A stretch of 64,000 bases of DNA from an uncultured Collinsella sp. (lineage in GTDB: Bacteria; Actinomycetota; Coriobacteriia; Coriobacteriales; Coriobacteriaceae): contig CABVDJ010000008.1 in NCBI GenBank assembly GCA_902497025.1, forward strand, positions 4,903 to 68,902, written 5' to 3'. Every line of letters begins with the position of its first letter. The first letter of the stretch is position 1. A program made the position numbers and the translations under genes. The notes beneath the pieces were generated by a model, which was not told where the DNA came from, searched no databases, and saw only the letters and a program-made list of their open reading frames with translations. Shown here piece after piece: positions 47,674 through 55,615 of the stretch.

Positions 47674-48393
47674 ATGCCTGCGCCTAAAAATGCACCGCTT
47701 TACCAGCAGATTTACGACGAAATCAAGGATGCAATCGAGAAAGGTGTTTATGCACCCAAGGAGCGTATTCCGTCCGAGCTTGAGCTTGCCGAGCAGTACG
47801 AGGTGAGCCGAATTACGGTGCGCCGCGCCGTCGAGGAGCTGTGCTCCGATGGCTACCTGGTTAAGCAGCAGGGCCGTGGCACCTTTGTTTCCACGCCGCA
47901 CATCAATCGCCAGTTTCACGCCTCGACGCTGCAGACGTTTACCGCGCTGTGTGCCGGCAACGGCATGAAGGCCGGTGCGCACGTGATCGATCGCCAGATT
48001 GTGCCGGCGCGCCAAAACGAGATGGAGTTCTTTGGCCTGCAGAAGGATGCGCTGCTGCTGCACATCAAGCGCGTGCGTACTGCCGACGGCGAGCCCATCT
48101 TTGAAGAGAACATCTTTGTGCCGTTTGACGCCTACCGTGAGCTGTTGACGGCCGATCTTGAGGACAAGTCGATTTTTGCCGAGGTCGAGCGTGTTGGCGG
48201 AACGCCGATTGTCTCGGTTGGCTACCGCACGGTCGAGGCCGTTCGCGCCAACGCCGAGCAGGCGGCTGAGCTGGGCATTGCTCCGCACGATCCGCTGCTC
48301 AACCTGCGCGCCGGCTTTATCGGCCCCAATGGCGAGCCGGTCCTGATGGGTAAGCAGTACTACGTGGGATCGCGCTACGTTATGGTGATGTAG
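47674..48393 (+). CDS. GntR/UTRA-family transcriptional regulator (2)
   Basis: The 239-residue regulator has the GntR winged helix (YQQIYDEIKDAIEKGVY, IPSELELAEQYEVSRITVRRAVEEL) and a UTRA effector domain (about 85-235). It lies downstream of the PTS, HAD and YitT genes and has an ACGTTATA motif upstream that is shared with the PTS promoter, so it is the best candidate regulator of that operon. It is closely related to GntR 3. Confidence 0.92.
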   Translation: MPAPKNAPLYQQIYDEIKDAIEKGVYAPKERIPSELELAEQYEVSRITVRRAVEELCSDGYLVKQQGRGTFVSTPHINRQFHASTLQTFTALCAGNGMKAGAHVIDRQIVPARQNEMEFFGLQKDALLLHIKRVRTADGEPIFEENIFVPFDAYRELLTADLEDKSIFAEVERVGGTPIVSVGYRTVEAVRANAEQAAELGIAPHDPLLNLRAGFIGPNGEPVLMGKQYYVGSRYVMVM

Positions 48394-48446
48394 GGTTGGT
48401 TCCGCCGTTCTGACGAACGGCGGACCGATCGACGCTGCGCCTTTGG

Positions 48447-48472
48447 TTACGCGGTTTTACCAAACCGCGTAA
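48447..48472. repeat. Hairpin TTACGCGGTTT-TACC-AAACCGCGTAA, copy 2
   Basis: Identical to 40036-40061 and, like it, directly precedes a family 1 structured element. Confidence 0.85.
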
Positions 48473-48476
48473 CGGC

Positions 48477-48604
48477 TCGACGCTGCAAACGCCCCTAAGC
48501 GGCAATCTGACGTTCAATCGTCGGTCGCGTACCGAAGTACGCTTCCCTCCTCTTTCACGTCACCTTGCTCGCTTAGGGGCGTTTTCGCTGACTTATGCTC
48601 AACC
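48477..48604. ncRNA. Structured intergenic element, family 1, copy 3 (putative RNA)
   Basis: The outer stem AACGCCCCTAAGCG (48488-48501) pairs perfectly with 48560-48573. The inner hairpin GCGTAC-CGAA-GTACGC is at 48527-48542. It would be a C(UUCG)G tetraloop if transcribed from the minus strand. Unpaired words match copies 1 and 2. Confidence 0.65.
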
Positions 48605-48655
48605 AGCGACGTTTCCGTGCTTGTCAAGAGATAAAACATCGGCGTTGCTGGGCCG

Positions 48656-48745
48656 GCACTTGGGGACGTTCCTTTCTGGGGACACTCCTTAGTCGTTGGG
48701 GACGTTCTTAAATGGCTAGTCATTCAAGAACGTCCCCAACGACTA
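48656..48745. repeat. GGGGACGTTC palindromic repeat cluster
   Basis: One partial unit (CTTGGGGACGTTCC ... GGGGACACTCC) is followed by a full palindrome GTTGGGGACGTTCTT ... AAGAACGTCCCCAAC. It is the same family as 9658 and 40213. Confidence 0.75.
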
Positions 48746-48835
48746 CCCGCAGAATGAGCGTGGCTGACAGCCGGGCGACGCCGGTCCGCGTGGCGGCGTA
48801 TAATCGGCGGCAGATGATTCTGACGTTAGGAAACC

Positions 48836-50818
48836 ATGACCGATAGCATGCAGCAGATGGCGCTCGACACGCTCGGCGCCTATTTTGGCTACACCTCGTT
48901 TCGCCCGGGACAGGATCGCATGGTCGATGCGATTCTTGCCGGTCGCGATGCGTTGGGTGTTATGCCCACAGGCGCCGGCAAGTCCATTTGCTACCAGGTG
49001 CCCGCGCTCATGCTGCCTGGTATCACCTTTGTGGTGAGCCCGTTGCTGTCGCTTATGGAGGACCAGACCCGCGCGCTGCTCGCGGCGGGTGCGCGCCCCA
49101 GCTATCTCAACTCCAGTCTTACTCCGGCCCAGCAAAACACCGTGCTCAAGCGGGCGCGCGAGGGCCGCTATCAGCTTATGTATGTGGCACCCGAGCGCCT
49201 GCTCGAGCCGCGCTTTCTGGCCTTTGCGCAGGAAGCTGCGGCCGAAGGCGGCATCGGCGTTCCGCTCGTGGCCATTGACGAGGCTCACTGCGTGAGCCAG
49301 TGGGGCCAGGATTTCCGTCCCGCTTACTTGCAGATTCGCGAGTTTATCGATTCGCTGCCGCGGCGCCCGATCGTGGCGGCGTTTACCGCCACGGCGACCG
49401 AGCGCGTGCGCGCGGACATTCAGCAGATGCTCGGCCTGCAAAATCCCGCGACGGTAGTGACGGGCTTCGATCGCAAGAACCTCTACTTTGGGTGCGAGGA
49501 GATGGGCGACAAGGCCAAGACCGCGTGGGTGCGCGACTACGTGATCGCGCATTCGAGCGAGAGCGGCATCGTGTATTGCTCGACCCGCAAGACGGTCGAC
49601 GCGCTGGCCGCGGAGCTTGCCGAGGCACTGGGCCCCAGCGGCATTCGCGTAGGCCGCTACCATGCCGGCATGGGCAACGACGCCCGCCGCCAGAGCCAGC
49701 GTGCCTTTATCGACGACGACATCCAGGTGATGGTTGCTACCAACGCCTTTGGCATGGGCATCGACAAGCCCAACGTGCGCTACGTGATTCACAACAACGT
49801 GCCCGAGAGCATCGAGGCGTACTACCAAGAGGCGGGCCGCGCTGGCCGCGATGGCGATTCGGCCAGCTGTCACTTGCTGTGGAACGGTAACGATTTTCGC
49901 ATGCGCCGCTTTTTGATCGACCGCGGCGATGCGGCTGACGAGGCGCTCGATGACGAGCAGCGCGCGTGGGCGCTCCAGAACCGTTATCGTCTGCTCAGCC
50001 AGATGGAGGGCTACTGCAATACCACGGGCTGCCTGCGCGAATACATGCTGCGCTACTTTGGCGACGAGGCCGCGGCCGAGCATGCTGCTGCGGCTGGTGC
50101 GGGCGCCACCGCCACGGACGACGCCGAGGGCTGCGGCAACTGCAGTAACTGCCTGACGCAGTTCGAGGTCGAAGACGTCACCGATATGGCCCGCGCCGCT
50201 GTGCGCTATGTGGCCACGCGTCCCATGCGCTTTGGCAAGTCGCTCATCGCCGATGTGCTTCACGGCGGCAACACCGAGCGCATTCGCCAGATGCATTTGG
50301 ACGAGGACTGCGGCTACGGTGAGCTGTCGGGCGAATCGGTCGGGCGCATCAAGGACATCATCGGCCAGCTGTGCGGTCGCGGTTATCTGGCTACCTCGCA
50401 GGGGCAGTACCCGGTCGTGGGACTGGGTCCGCGTGCCGGCGAGGTCGAGGACGAGGCGTTTGCCTTTACCGTTAAGCGTCGCGCGTCCAAGCGCAAGGCC
50501 TCGGCCCGCGCCCGCCGCGCCGTCGATCTGCTGCGTGAGGAGGCCGAGCTGGATCAGCGCCCGCGCGTGGGCGACGACGCCGAGCTGTTCGAGCGCCTGC
50601 GTGCCCTCCGCAAGGAGATCTCGACGGAGCTGGAGATGGCGCCGTACATGGTCTTCTCCGACAAGGCCCTGCGCGGCCTGTGCCGCCTGCGCCCGCAGAC
50701 GCGCGACGAGCTGATCCAGGTCAACGGCATTGGCGAGAAAAAGGCCGACGCCTTTGGCGAGCAGTTTATGGCGGCGATTGAAGAGTTTGAGTCCGAGCAT
50801 GCGCGGGATGGAGCGTAA
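48836..50818 (+). CDS. recQ: ATP-dependent DNA helicase RecQ
   Basis: The 660-residue 3'-5' helicase has Walker A MPTGAGKS (43-50), DEAH in IDEAHCVSQWGQDF (near 147), TATATERVR, and motif VI YYQEAGRAGRDG. The RecQ-C-terminal zinc site has Cys in CGNCSNC. An HRDC domain closes the protein (about 585-655, KALRGLCRLRPQTRDELI). It interrupts the sugar-amine region and ends 2 nt before GntR 3, so the two may be cotranscribed. Confidence 0.95.
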   Translation: MTDSMQQMALDTLGAYFGYTSFRPGQDRMVDAILAGRDALGVMPTGAGKSICYQVPALMLPGITFVVSPLLSLMEDQTRALLAAGARPSYLNSSLTPAQQNTVLKRAREGRYQLMYVAPERLLEPRFLAFAQEAAAEGGIGVPLVAIDEAHCVSQWGQDFRPAYLQIREFIDSLPRRPIVAAFTATATERVRADIQQMLGLQNPATVVTGFDRKNLYFGCEEMGDKAKTAWVRDYVIAHSSESGIVYCSTRKTVDALAAELAEALGPSGIRVGRYHAGMGNDARRQSQRAFIDDDIQVMVATNAFGMGIDKPNVRYVIHNNVPESIEAYYQEAGRAGRDGDSASCHLLWNGNDFRMRRFLIDRGDAADEALDDEQRAWALQNRYRLLSQMEGYCNTTGCLREYMLRYFGDEAAAEHAAAAGAGATATDDAEGCGNCSNCLTQFEVEDVTDMARAAVRYVATRPMRFGKSLIADVLHGGNTERIRQMHLDEDCGYGELSGESVGRIKDIIGQLCGRGYLATSQGQYPVVGLGPRAGEVEDEAFAFTVKRRASKRKASARARRAVDLLREEAELDQRPRVGDDAELFERLRALRKEISTELEMAPYMVFSDKALRGLCRLRPQTRDELIQVNGIGEKKADAFGEQFMAAIEEFESEHARDGA

Positions 50819-50820
50819 CG

Positions 50821-51576
50821 ATGGCTTTCGATAGCAAGACCGACCGTACTGACGTGTCCGCCGTGCCGCTGTACCAGCAGGTCATGGACGACCTAAAGGG
50901 CGAGATCGCGCGCGGCGTGTACGCTGCCGGCTCGCGCATTCCTTCCGAGATGGAGCTCGCGAAGTCCTACGGCGTGGGGCGCGTCACCGTGCGTCGCGCC
51001 ATCGAGGAGCTGTCGCGTGCGGGGTATCTCAACCGCCAGCAGGGGAGGGGCACCTTTGTGTGCGCTCCCAAGCTCAAGCGCAAGATTCGCCAGAAGGGTG
51101 ACGTCCAGAGCTTTACTGAGGGTTGTGCTGCCAACGACATGGTGCCGGGTGCGCGTCTGGTGTCGCGCACGGTGGTCGCAGCGACGCACGAGGATGCGGC
51201 GTTCTTTGGCGTGGAGCCCGGCTGCGAGCTTATCGTGGTCGAACGCGTGCGCACAGCCGACGGCATCCCTGTTATGCTTGAGAACAACGCCTTTGTGCTC
51301 GCCGACCATCCCTATCTGCAGACGCTTGCCGACAAGAACCTCACGGACAATTCTATCTTTGTGCTCGTTGCCGAGCATTCGGGTCGCGCGCCGCTCAAGT
51401 CCGACCCCTGCACCGTGGAGATTGCGCTTGCCGATGCTCAAGCGGCCCCACTGCTGGAGGTGCCGGTCGGCGAGCCGCTCTTCTATATGGAGGCGTACTT
51501 TACCGATGAGGACGAGCGCCCCTTGCTGCTCGGACGCCAAAAGATCGTGGGCTCGCGCTACGTCTTCGACATCTAA
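50821..51576 (+). CDS. GntR/UTRA-family transcriptional regulator (3)
   Basis: The 251-residue regulator has the GntR winged helix (YQQVMDDLKGEIARGVY, IPSEMELAKSYGVGRVTVRRAIEEL) and a UTRA domain. It begins 2 nt after recQ, with GGATGGAG inside the recQ end as ribosome binding site. The 144-nt spacer to the SIS 3 gene contains two copies of an ATAGAACAAC-type direct repeat, so it probably regulates SIS 3. Confidence 0.92.
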   Translation: MAFDSKTDRTDVSAVPLYQQVMDDLKGEIARGVYAAGSRIPSEMELAKSYGVGRVTVRRAIEELSRAGYLNRQQGRGTFVCAPKLKRKIRQKGDVQSFTEGCAANDMVPGARLVSRTVVAATHEDAAFFGVEPGCELIVVERVRTADGIPVMLENNAFVLADHPYLQTLADKNLTDNSIFVLVAEHSGRAPLKSDPCTVEIALADAQAAPLLEVPVGEPLFYMEAYFTDEDERPLLLGRQKIVGSRYVFDI

Positions 51577-51585
51577 CGTCCATAG

Positions 51586-51605
51586 ATAGAACAACATAGA
51601 ACAAC
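51586..51605. promoter_or_regulatory. Candidate GntR 3 operator, copy 1
   Basis: ATAGAACAACATAGAACAAC is a direct repeat of a 10-nt word (ATAGAACAAC twice). Copy 2 lies at 51648-51667. Confidence 0.6.
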
Positions 51606-51647
51606 TTTGGTGAAATGACTTCACGGGCGTTGCTACACGTGTTATAA

Positions 51648-51667
51648 ATAGGACAACATAGAACGAC
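51648..51667. promoter_or_regulatory. Candidate GntR 3 operator, copy 2
   Basis: ATAGGACAACATAGAACGAC differs from copy 1 at two positions and overlaps the expected promoter of the SIS 3 gene, 54 nt before its start. Confidence 0.6.
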
Positions 51668-51720
51668 AGCAGGTACGAGCTGCCGTCGCTCAAAGCTGCC
51701 CCACAAGGAGGAACATCAGG

Positions 51721-52689
51721 ATGAACGCACATGATCTGGTTCAGGAAATCATCGAGCGCAAGGGCAAGATCGAGAACGTCTTTTGGATCGCTTGCGGCGG
51801 TTCGATGATCGACTTGATGCCGGCCAACGAGCTGCTCAAGCGCGAGGCAACCACGTTTACCTCGACGGTCTACACGGCACGCGAGTTTTGCCTGATGGCT
51901 CCCAAGAGTCTTGGCGTGAAGTCGCTCGTCATCGCCTGCAGCCACAGCGGCAACACGCAGGAGGTCGTCGACGGCTGCGAGATGGCGCTGGCCGCCGGCG
52001 CCGAGGTCGTTGCCCTCACCGACTGCGAGGGCTCCAAGATCGACAACGGCAAGTGGACTACCTGGGTCTACCCCTGGGGCGAGGGCGTGCCGCAGGCCGA
52101 GGTGCCGCAGGGCATCGGCGCTCTGATCGCCGCCGAGCTGCTCGACCAGCAGGAGGGTTACGAGGCGCTCGCCGACATGTACGAGGGCCTCAAGCAGATG
52201 GATGCGCTGCTGCCCGCCGCCCGCGAGAAGGTCAACGCCGAGCTGGGCGCCCGCTTTGCCGAGCTCTGCCAGCAGCACAAGTTCTTCTATATCCTGGGCT
52301 CCGGCCCCAACTTTAGCCAGACCTACGCCATGGCCATCTGTTCGCTCATGGAGATGCAGTGGCAGCACTGCTGCTACATCCACTCCGGCGAGTACTTCCA
52401 CGGCCCGTTCGAGGCCACCGAGCCCGGTGTGTTCTACTTTGTGCAGCTTGGCGCGGGCGAGTGCCGCCCCATGGAGGAGCGCGCCCTTGCGTTCCTCAAC
52501 ACGCACACCGATACGATTATGGTGCTCGACGCGCTTGAGTACGGTGTGGGCGACGTGCCTGCCAGCGTGCGTTCGTACCTGGAGCCGATTTTCTTCTACA
52601 ACATGAGCTGCGAGCTGCGCGCCGCACGCGGCAAGGTCTTCGACCACAGCCCCGAGGTTCGTCGCTACATGGGCATCGAGCAGTACTAG
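51721..52689 (+). CDS. SIS-domain sugar-phosphate isomerase/deglycase-like protein (3)
   Basis: The 322-residue protein has two SIS domains: FWIACGGSMIDLMPANELL, CSHSGNTQEVVDG, and SGEYFHGPFEATEPG, the same active-site segment as SIS 1 and 2. It ends EVRRYMGIEQY. The start follows AAGGAGGAAC. It is controlled presumably by the adjacent GntR 3. The absence of its own PTS suggests that it acts on a related sugar entering by the shared system or another one. Confidence 0.86.
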   Translation: MNAHDLVQEIIERKGKIENVFWIACGGSMIDLMPANELLKREATTFTSTVYTAREFCLMAPKSLGVKSLVIACSHSGNTQEVVDGCEMALAAGAEVVALTDCEGSKIDNGKWTTWVYPWGEGVPQAEVPQGIGALIAAELLDQQEGYEALADMYEGLKQMDALLPAAREKVNAELGARFAELCQQHKFFYILGSGPNFSQTYAMAICSLMEMQWQHCCYIHSGEYFHGPFEATEPGVFYFVQLGAGECRPMEERALAFLNTHTDTIMVLDALEYGVGDVPASVRSYLEPIFFYNMSCELRAARGKVFDHSPEVRRYMGIEQY

Positions 52690-52711
52690 GTACCGGGAAT
52701 TATCTTTTTTG

Positions 52712-52743
52712 ACGGGGCCTGCGCTGCGCGCGGGCCCCGTTTT
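52712..52743 (+). terminator. SIS 3 terminator
   Basis: ACGGGGCC pairs with GGCCCCGT (with further G-C pairs in the loop), followed by TTTT. Confidence 0.8.
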
Positions 52744-52779
52744 GCGTTGTGGCAGCCGGATTCGTGTCTGCGCGAAAAC

Positions 52780-52959
52780 GAAGGTGAATACTTTTCCGCG
52801 AAGTGAACGACCTATTTTGGACCCCCGAAGCATCCACACTTTTTGACGCCAAAACTGCAGGGAAAACTCGACGAAACCGCAGGAAACGGCGTCCGAAAAG
52901 TGTCGATGCTTCGGGGGCTCGTTTTTACTCGTTCACTTCGCGGAAAAGTATTCACCTTC
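52780..52959. repeat. Long inverted repeat (180 nt)
   Basis: Positions 52780-52810 and 52929-52959 are perfect 31-bp reverse complements. Inside, CCCCCGAAGCATC pairs with GATGCTTCGGGGG, and ACACTTTT and GACGCC have matching partners. Only a small apical region remains unpaired. Confidence 0.88.
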
Positions 52960-53067
52960 GATTCGCAAGGGCACTGCGTGAGTCAAAAAAGCGGGCCGCG
53001 CCGGGGATTTCCGGCGCGGCCCGCTTGGCATCGCGTTTAGATTCGCAAGGTTGCGGCAGCCAGCGGC

Positions 53068-54034
53068 CTACTTTGCGTCGTAGGCCTCGGCGTCCCACCA
53101 GTCGAGCTGGGCGATGTTGTCGCGGATGTGCTGGCAGCTCTTGTGGAAGCCCTCGAGCTCGTACTCGGACAGGTCGAGCGTGTAGACCTCCTCGACGCCC
53201 TCGGCGCCGATCACGCACGGCAGGGACGTGAAGATGCCCTCTTCGCCATACTGGCCGGTCATAAGCGTAGAGGCGGAAAGCACAGCGTGCTCGTTGTGCA
53301 GAACGGCAGCGCAGACGCGCGCGGCGGAGTTGGCGACGGCGTACTCGGTGCACTGCTTGCCCTGGTAGGTTACGTAGCCGCCCTTGCGTGCAAGCTCCTC
53401 GACCTCCGTGTGGTCAAAGGCGTACTTGTCGGGGTTCTCGGCCTGAAGCTCGTTGAGGCTCTTGCCGGCGATGGTCGCGGCCTTAAAGGCAGCCAGCTGG
53501 CTAAAGCCGTGCTCGCCAATCATGTAGGCGTCGATGGACTTGGGGCTCACGCCGACCTTCTTGGAGATCTCGGTGCGCAGGCGGGCGGAATCCAGAGCCG
53601 ATGATCTTCTTGGGATCGTAGCCGGTCAGGTGCCACAGCTCGGTGCACACGACGTCGCAGGGGTTGGAGATGCTCACGAAGATGCCGTCGAAGCCGGCGT
53701 CGACGATGCGCTTGGCAAAGGAGCGGGCGGCGTCGGTGGTAAAGAACAGCTCGCCGTCGCGGTTGCCGGCGGCCAGCGCGACCTTGCCGGCGGCGTTGAC
53801 GATGACGTCGCAGCAGGCCAGCTCCTCGTAGTGGTCGTAGCAGTTGACGATTTTGGTGTTATACGGGACAAACGAAAGGGAGTCGCGCAGGTCCTGGACC
53901 TCGGACGTCACCTTGGCCTCGTTGATATCGCACAGGTACAGCTCGTCGGCAATGCCCTGCATAAGCAGGCTGTTGGCGACATGTGCTCCTACGTGGCCCT
54001 GGCCGACCACACCGATCTTACGCGTCTGGTACAT
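53068..54034 (-). pseudogene. L-lactate/malate dehydrogenase family protein, frameshifted
   Basis: The gene starts at ATG 54034 (RBS GAAAGGA) with the NAD-binding motif VVGQGHVGAHVANSL and reads correctly to KKIIGS near 53597. It then leaves frame. The other frame continues with LDSARLRTEISKKVG, the catalytic YMIGEHGFSQ and the normal C-terminus to 53068. Family members read GSGTxLDSAR here, so about 11 nt are missing. Substrate Arg and catalytic His are present in the second part. The sequence AGKVALAAGNRDGELFF suggests a 2-hydroxyacid dehydrogenase other than classical LDH. It is either a recent pseudogene or a sequencing error. Confidence 0.85.
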
Positions 54035-54245
54035 ATGAGTATCCTTTCGGCCGAGTTTTTCGCGTCGAACCATTGTAGCGTCCAGCTGCCACTTTGCTAG
54101 ACTAAAGCGCCGTAGATTTTTGGGACATGCCCTAATCTCTACTTTTGGGGTGATTTGGGCCGCTGACGGCATCGCTGGGCGATGTGCTCGCGCGGATGGG
54201 GCCGGTCGTTGTACCATAGCTGCAACTGACTCGTAAGGAGCATCC

Positions 54246-55172
54246 ATGCCCATTCGCATCCCCGACGCCCTCCCTGCCGCCGCGCAGCTCGAGAGCGAGA
54301 ACATCTTCGTCATGACCGAGTACCGCGCGCTGCACCAGGACATCCGTCCTCTGCGCGTGCTCATCCTCAACCTCATGCCCACCAAGATCGCCACCGAGAC
54401 GCAAATCATGCGCAAGCTCTCCAACACGCCGCTGCAGGTTGAGGTGGATCTGCTGCGCACCAAAACGCACGAGGCCACGCACGTGAGTGCCGGTCACTTG
54501 GAGACGTTCTATCGCACGTTCGACGACATCCGCGACATCCACTACGACGGCCTGATCATCACGGGCGCGCCGGTGGAACAGATGCCGTTCGAAGAGGTCG
54601 ACTACTGGCCCGAGCTCTGCCAGATCATGGATTGGTCCACCACGCACGTGCACTCTACGCTGCACATTTGTTGGGGCGCACAGGCCGGCCTGTACCATCA
54701 TTACGGTATCCAGAAGTACGATCTACCGGCAAAGGCGAGTGGCGTGTTCGAGCATTATCTGGTGAAGCCGCAAAGCCCGCTGGTCCGCGGCTTCGACGAC
54801 CGCTTCTATGCCGTGCATTCGCGCAACACCGATGTGCGCCGCGAGGACGTGGAGGCCGAGCCGCAGCTTGAGGTCGTGGCCGTGTCCGACGAGGTGGGCT
54901 TGTACATCGTCAAGTCGACCGACAGCCGCCGCTTCTTTGTCTTTGGCCATCCCGAGTACGATACCGACACGTTGCGCCTGGAGTACGAGCGCGACGTGAA
55001 GCGCGGGCTCAACCCCCAGGTGCCGGCGCATTACTTCCCAGGTGACGACCCCACCGCCGAGCCGCGCAACGTCTGGCGCAGCCAGGCTCAGTTGCTCTAC
55101 ACCAACTGGCTCAACTACTACGTCTACCAGACCACGCCCTACGACCTAGCTCGCGCCGGCGAGGAGCACTAG
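54246..55172 (+). CDS. metA: Homoserine O-acetyltransferase (MetA type)
   Basis: The 308-residue enzyme acylates homoserine in methionine synthesis. Catalytic Cys142 lies in LHICWGAQAG and the His in FVFGHPEYD. Residue 111 is Glu (TGAPVEQ). In the family Glu111 favours acetyl-CoA while Gly111 favours succinyl-CoA, so acetyl transfer is predicted despite the usual succinyltransferase label. The start follows AAGGAGC. No S-box riboswitch is visible in the 210-nt upstream spacer. Confidence 0.92.
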   Translation: MPIRIPDALPAAAQLESENIFVMTEYRALHQDIRPLRVLILNLMPTKIATETQIMRKLSNTPLQVEVDLLRTKTHEATHVSAGHLETFYRTFDDIRDIHYDGLIITGAPVEQMPFEEVDYWPELCQIMDWSTTHVHSTLHICWGAQAGLYHHYGIQKYDLPAKASGVFEHYLVKPQSPLVRGFDDRFYAVHSRNTDVRREDVEAEPQLEVVAVSDEVGLYIVKSTDSRRFFVFGHPEYDTDTLRLEYERDVKRGLNPQVPAHYFPGDDPTAEPRNVWRSQAQLLYTNWLNYYVYQTTPYDLARAGEEH

Positions 55173-55615
55173 GCTACGGCTGCTGCTGTGCCGGCGGCGT
55201 GACGAGCGTGGATATCCGGACGGACGAGCGTGGATTTTCGGACATTTACAAATCGAGCGTGGATAATCTCCCACTTTTGGCTTGAAACTAGGCTCAAAAC
55301 GGGAGATTATCCACGCTCATTTTTTAGGTATGTAGATGCCGATGGCTCGGCTAAGAGACGGTGCGTGAAGAGGCCAAGTCGCATTCGGCGTGGTCTTGAA
55401 TCTCGACGGGTTTTTCTTTCTGATAATCCGATGGACCAAGGCGCCAAATTATGGAGACGGGGACCTCTCGACAACCACCCTACCTGCAGATATAAGTCAT
55501 CAGCCTAAAACGTCCAAAACCGTCAAGCATTTTGTCAGCGCCTGGACAGCATTTGGTTAGACTTCGCATGAAACCGTCTGGTACGTTTGCGCCGTTCCAA
55601 GAGTTGGGAGGCGAC
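55173..55615. other. GAGCGTGG repeat array, left of the AbiEi-like gene
   Basis: Units GAGCGTGGATATCCGGAC, GAGCGTGGATTTTCGGAC and GAGCGTGGATAATCTCCC occur at 55204, 55226 and 55255. The last forms a perfect 18-bp inverted repeat with 55301-55318. The remaining 300 nt hold no supported ORF and lead to the ribosome binding site of the next gene. Confidence 0.75.

Larger units (their letters stand above)
48394..48835. other. Repeat-rich intergenic region before recQ
   Basis: It contains, in order, a 9-bp hairpin (CCGCCGTTC-TGAC-GAACGGCGG, 48411-48432), the 26-nt hairpin of 48447, structured element copy 3, and GGGGAC-type repeats at 48656-48745. No gene is seen. Confidence 0.7.
52690..53067. 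other. Intergenic region with terminator and a 180-nt hairpin
   Basis: It holds the SIS 3 terminator (52712-52743), the long inverted repeat at 52780-52959 and a second G+C-rich hairpin at about 52993-53023 (GCGGGCCGCGCCGG with CCGGCGCGGCCCGC), which may terminate the minus-strand dehydrogenase gene. No ORF is supported. Confidence 0.7.

Noticed and set aside
48743..50800. A 685-residue minus-strand frame across recQ
   Set aside because: Antisense shadow. The plus-strand helicase motifs are complete.
54035..54245. A SAM riboswitch upstream of metA
   Set aside because: I found none of the conserved S-box core elements in the 210 nt.
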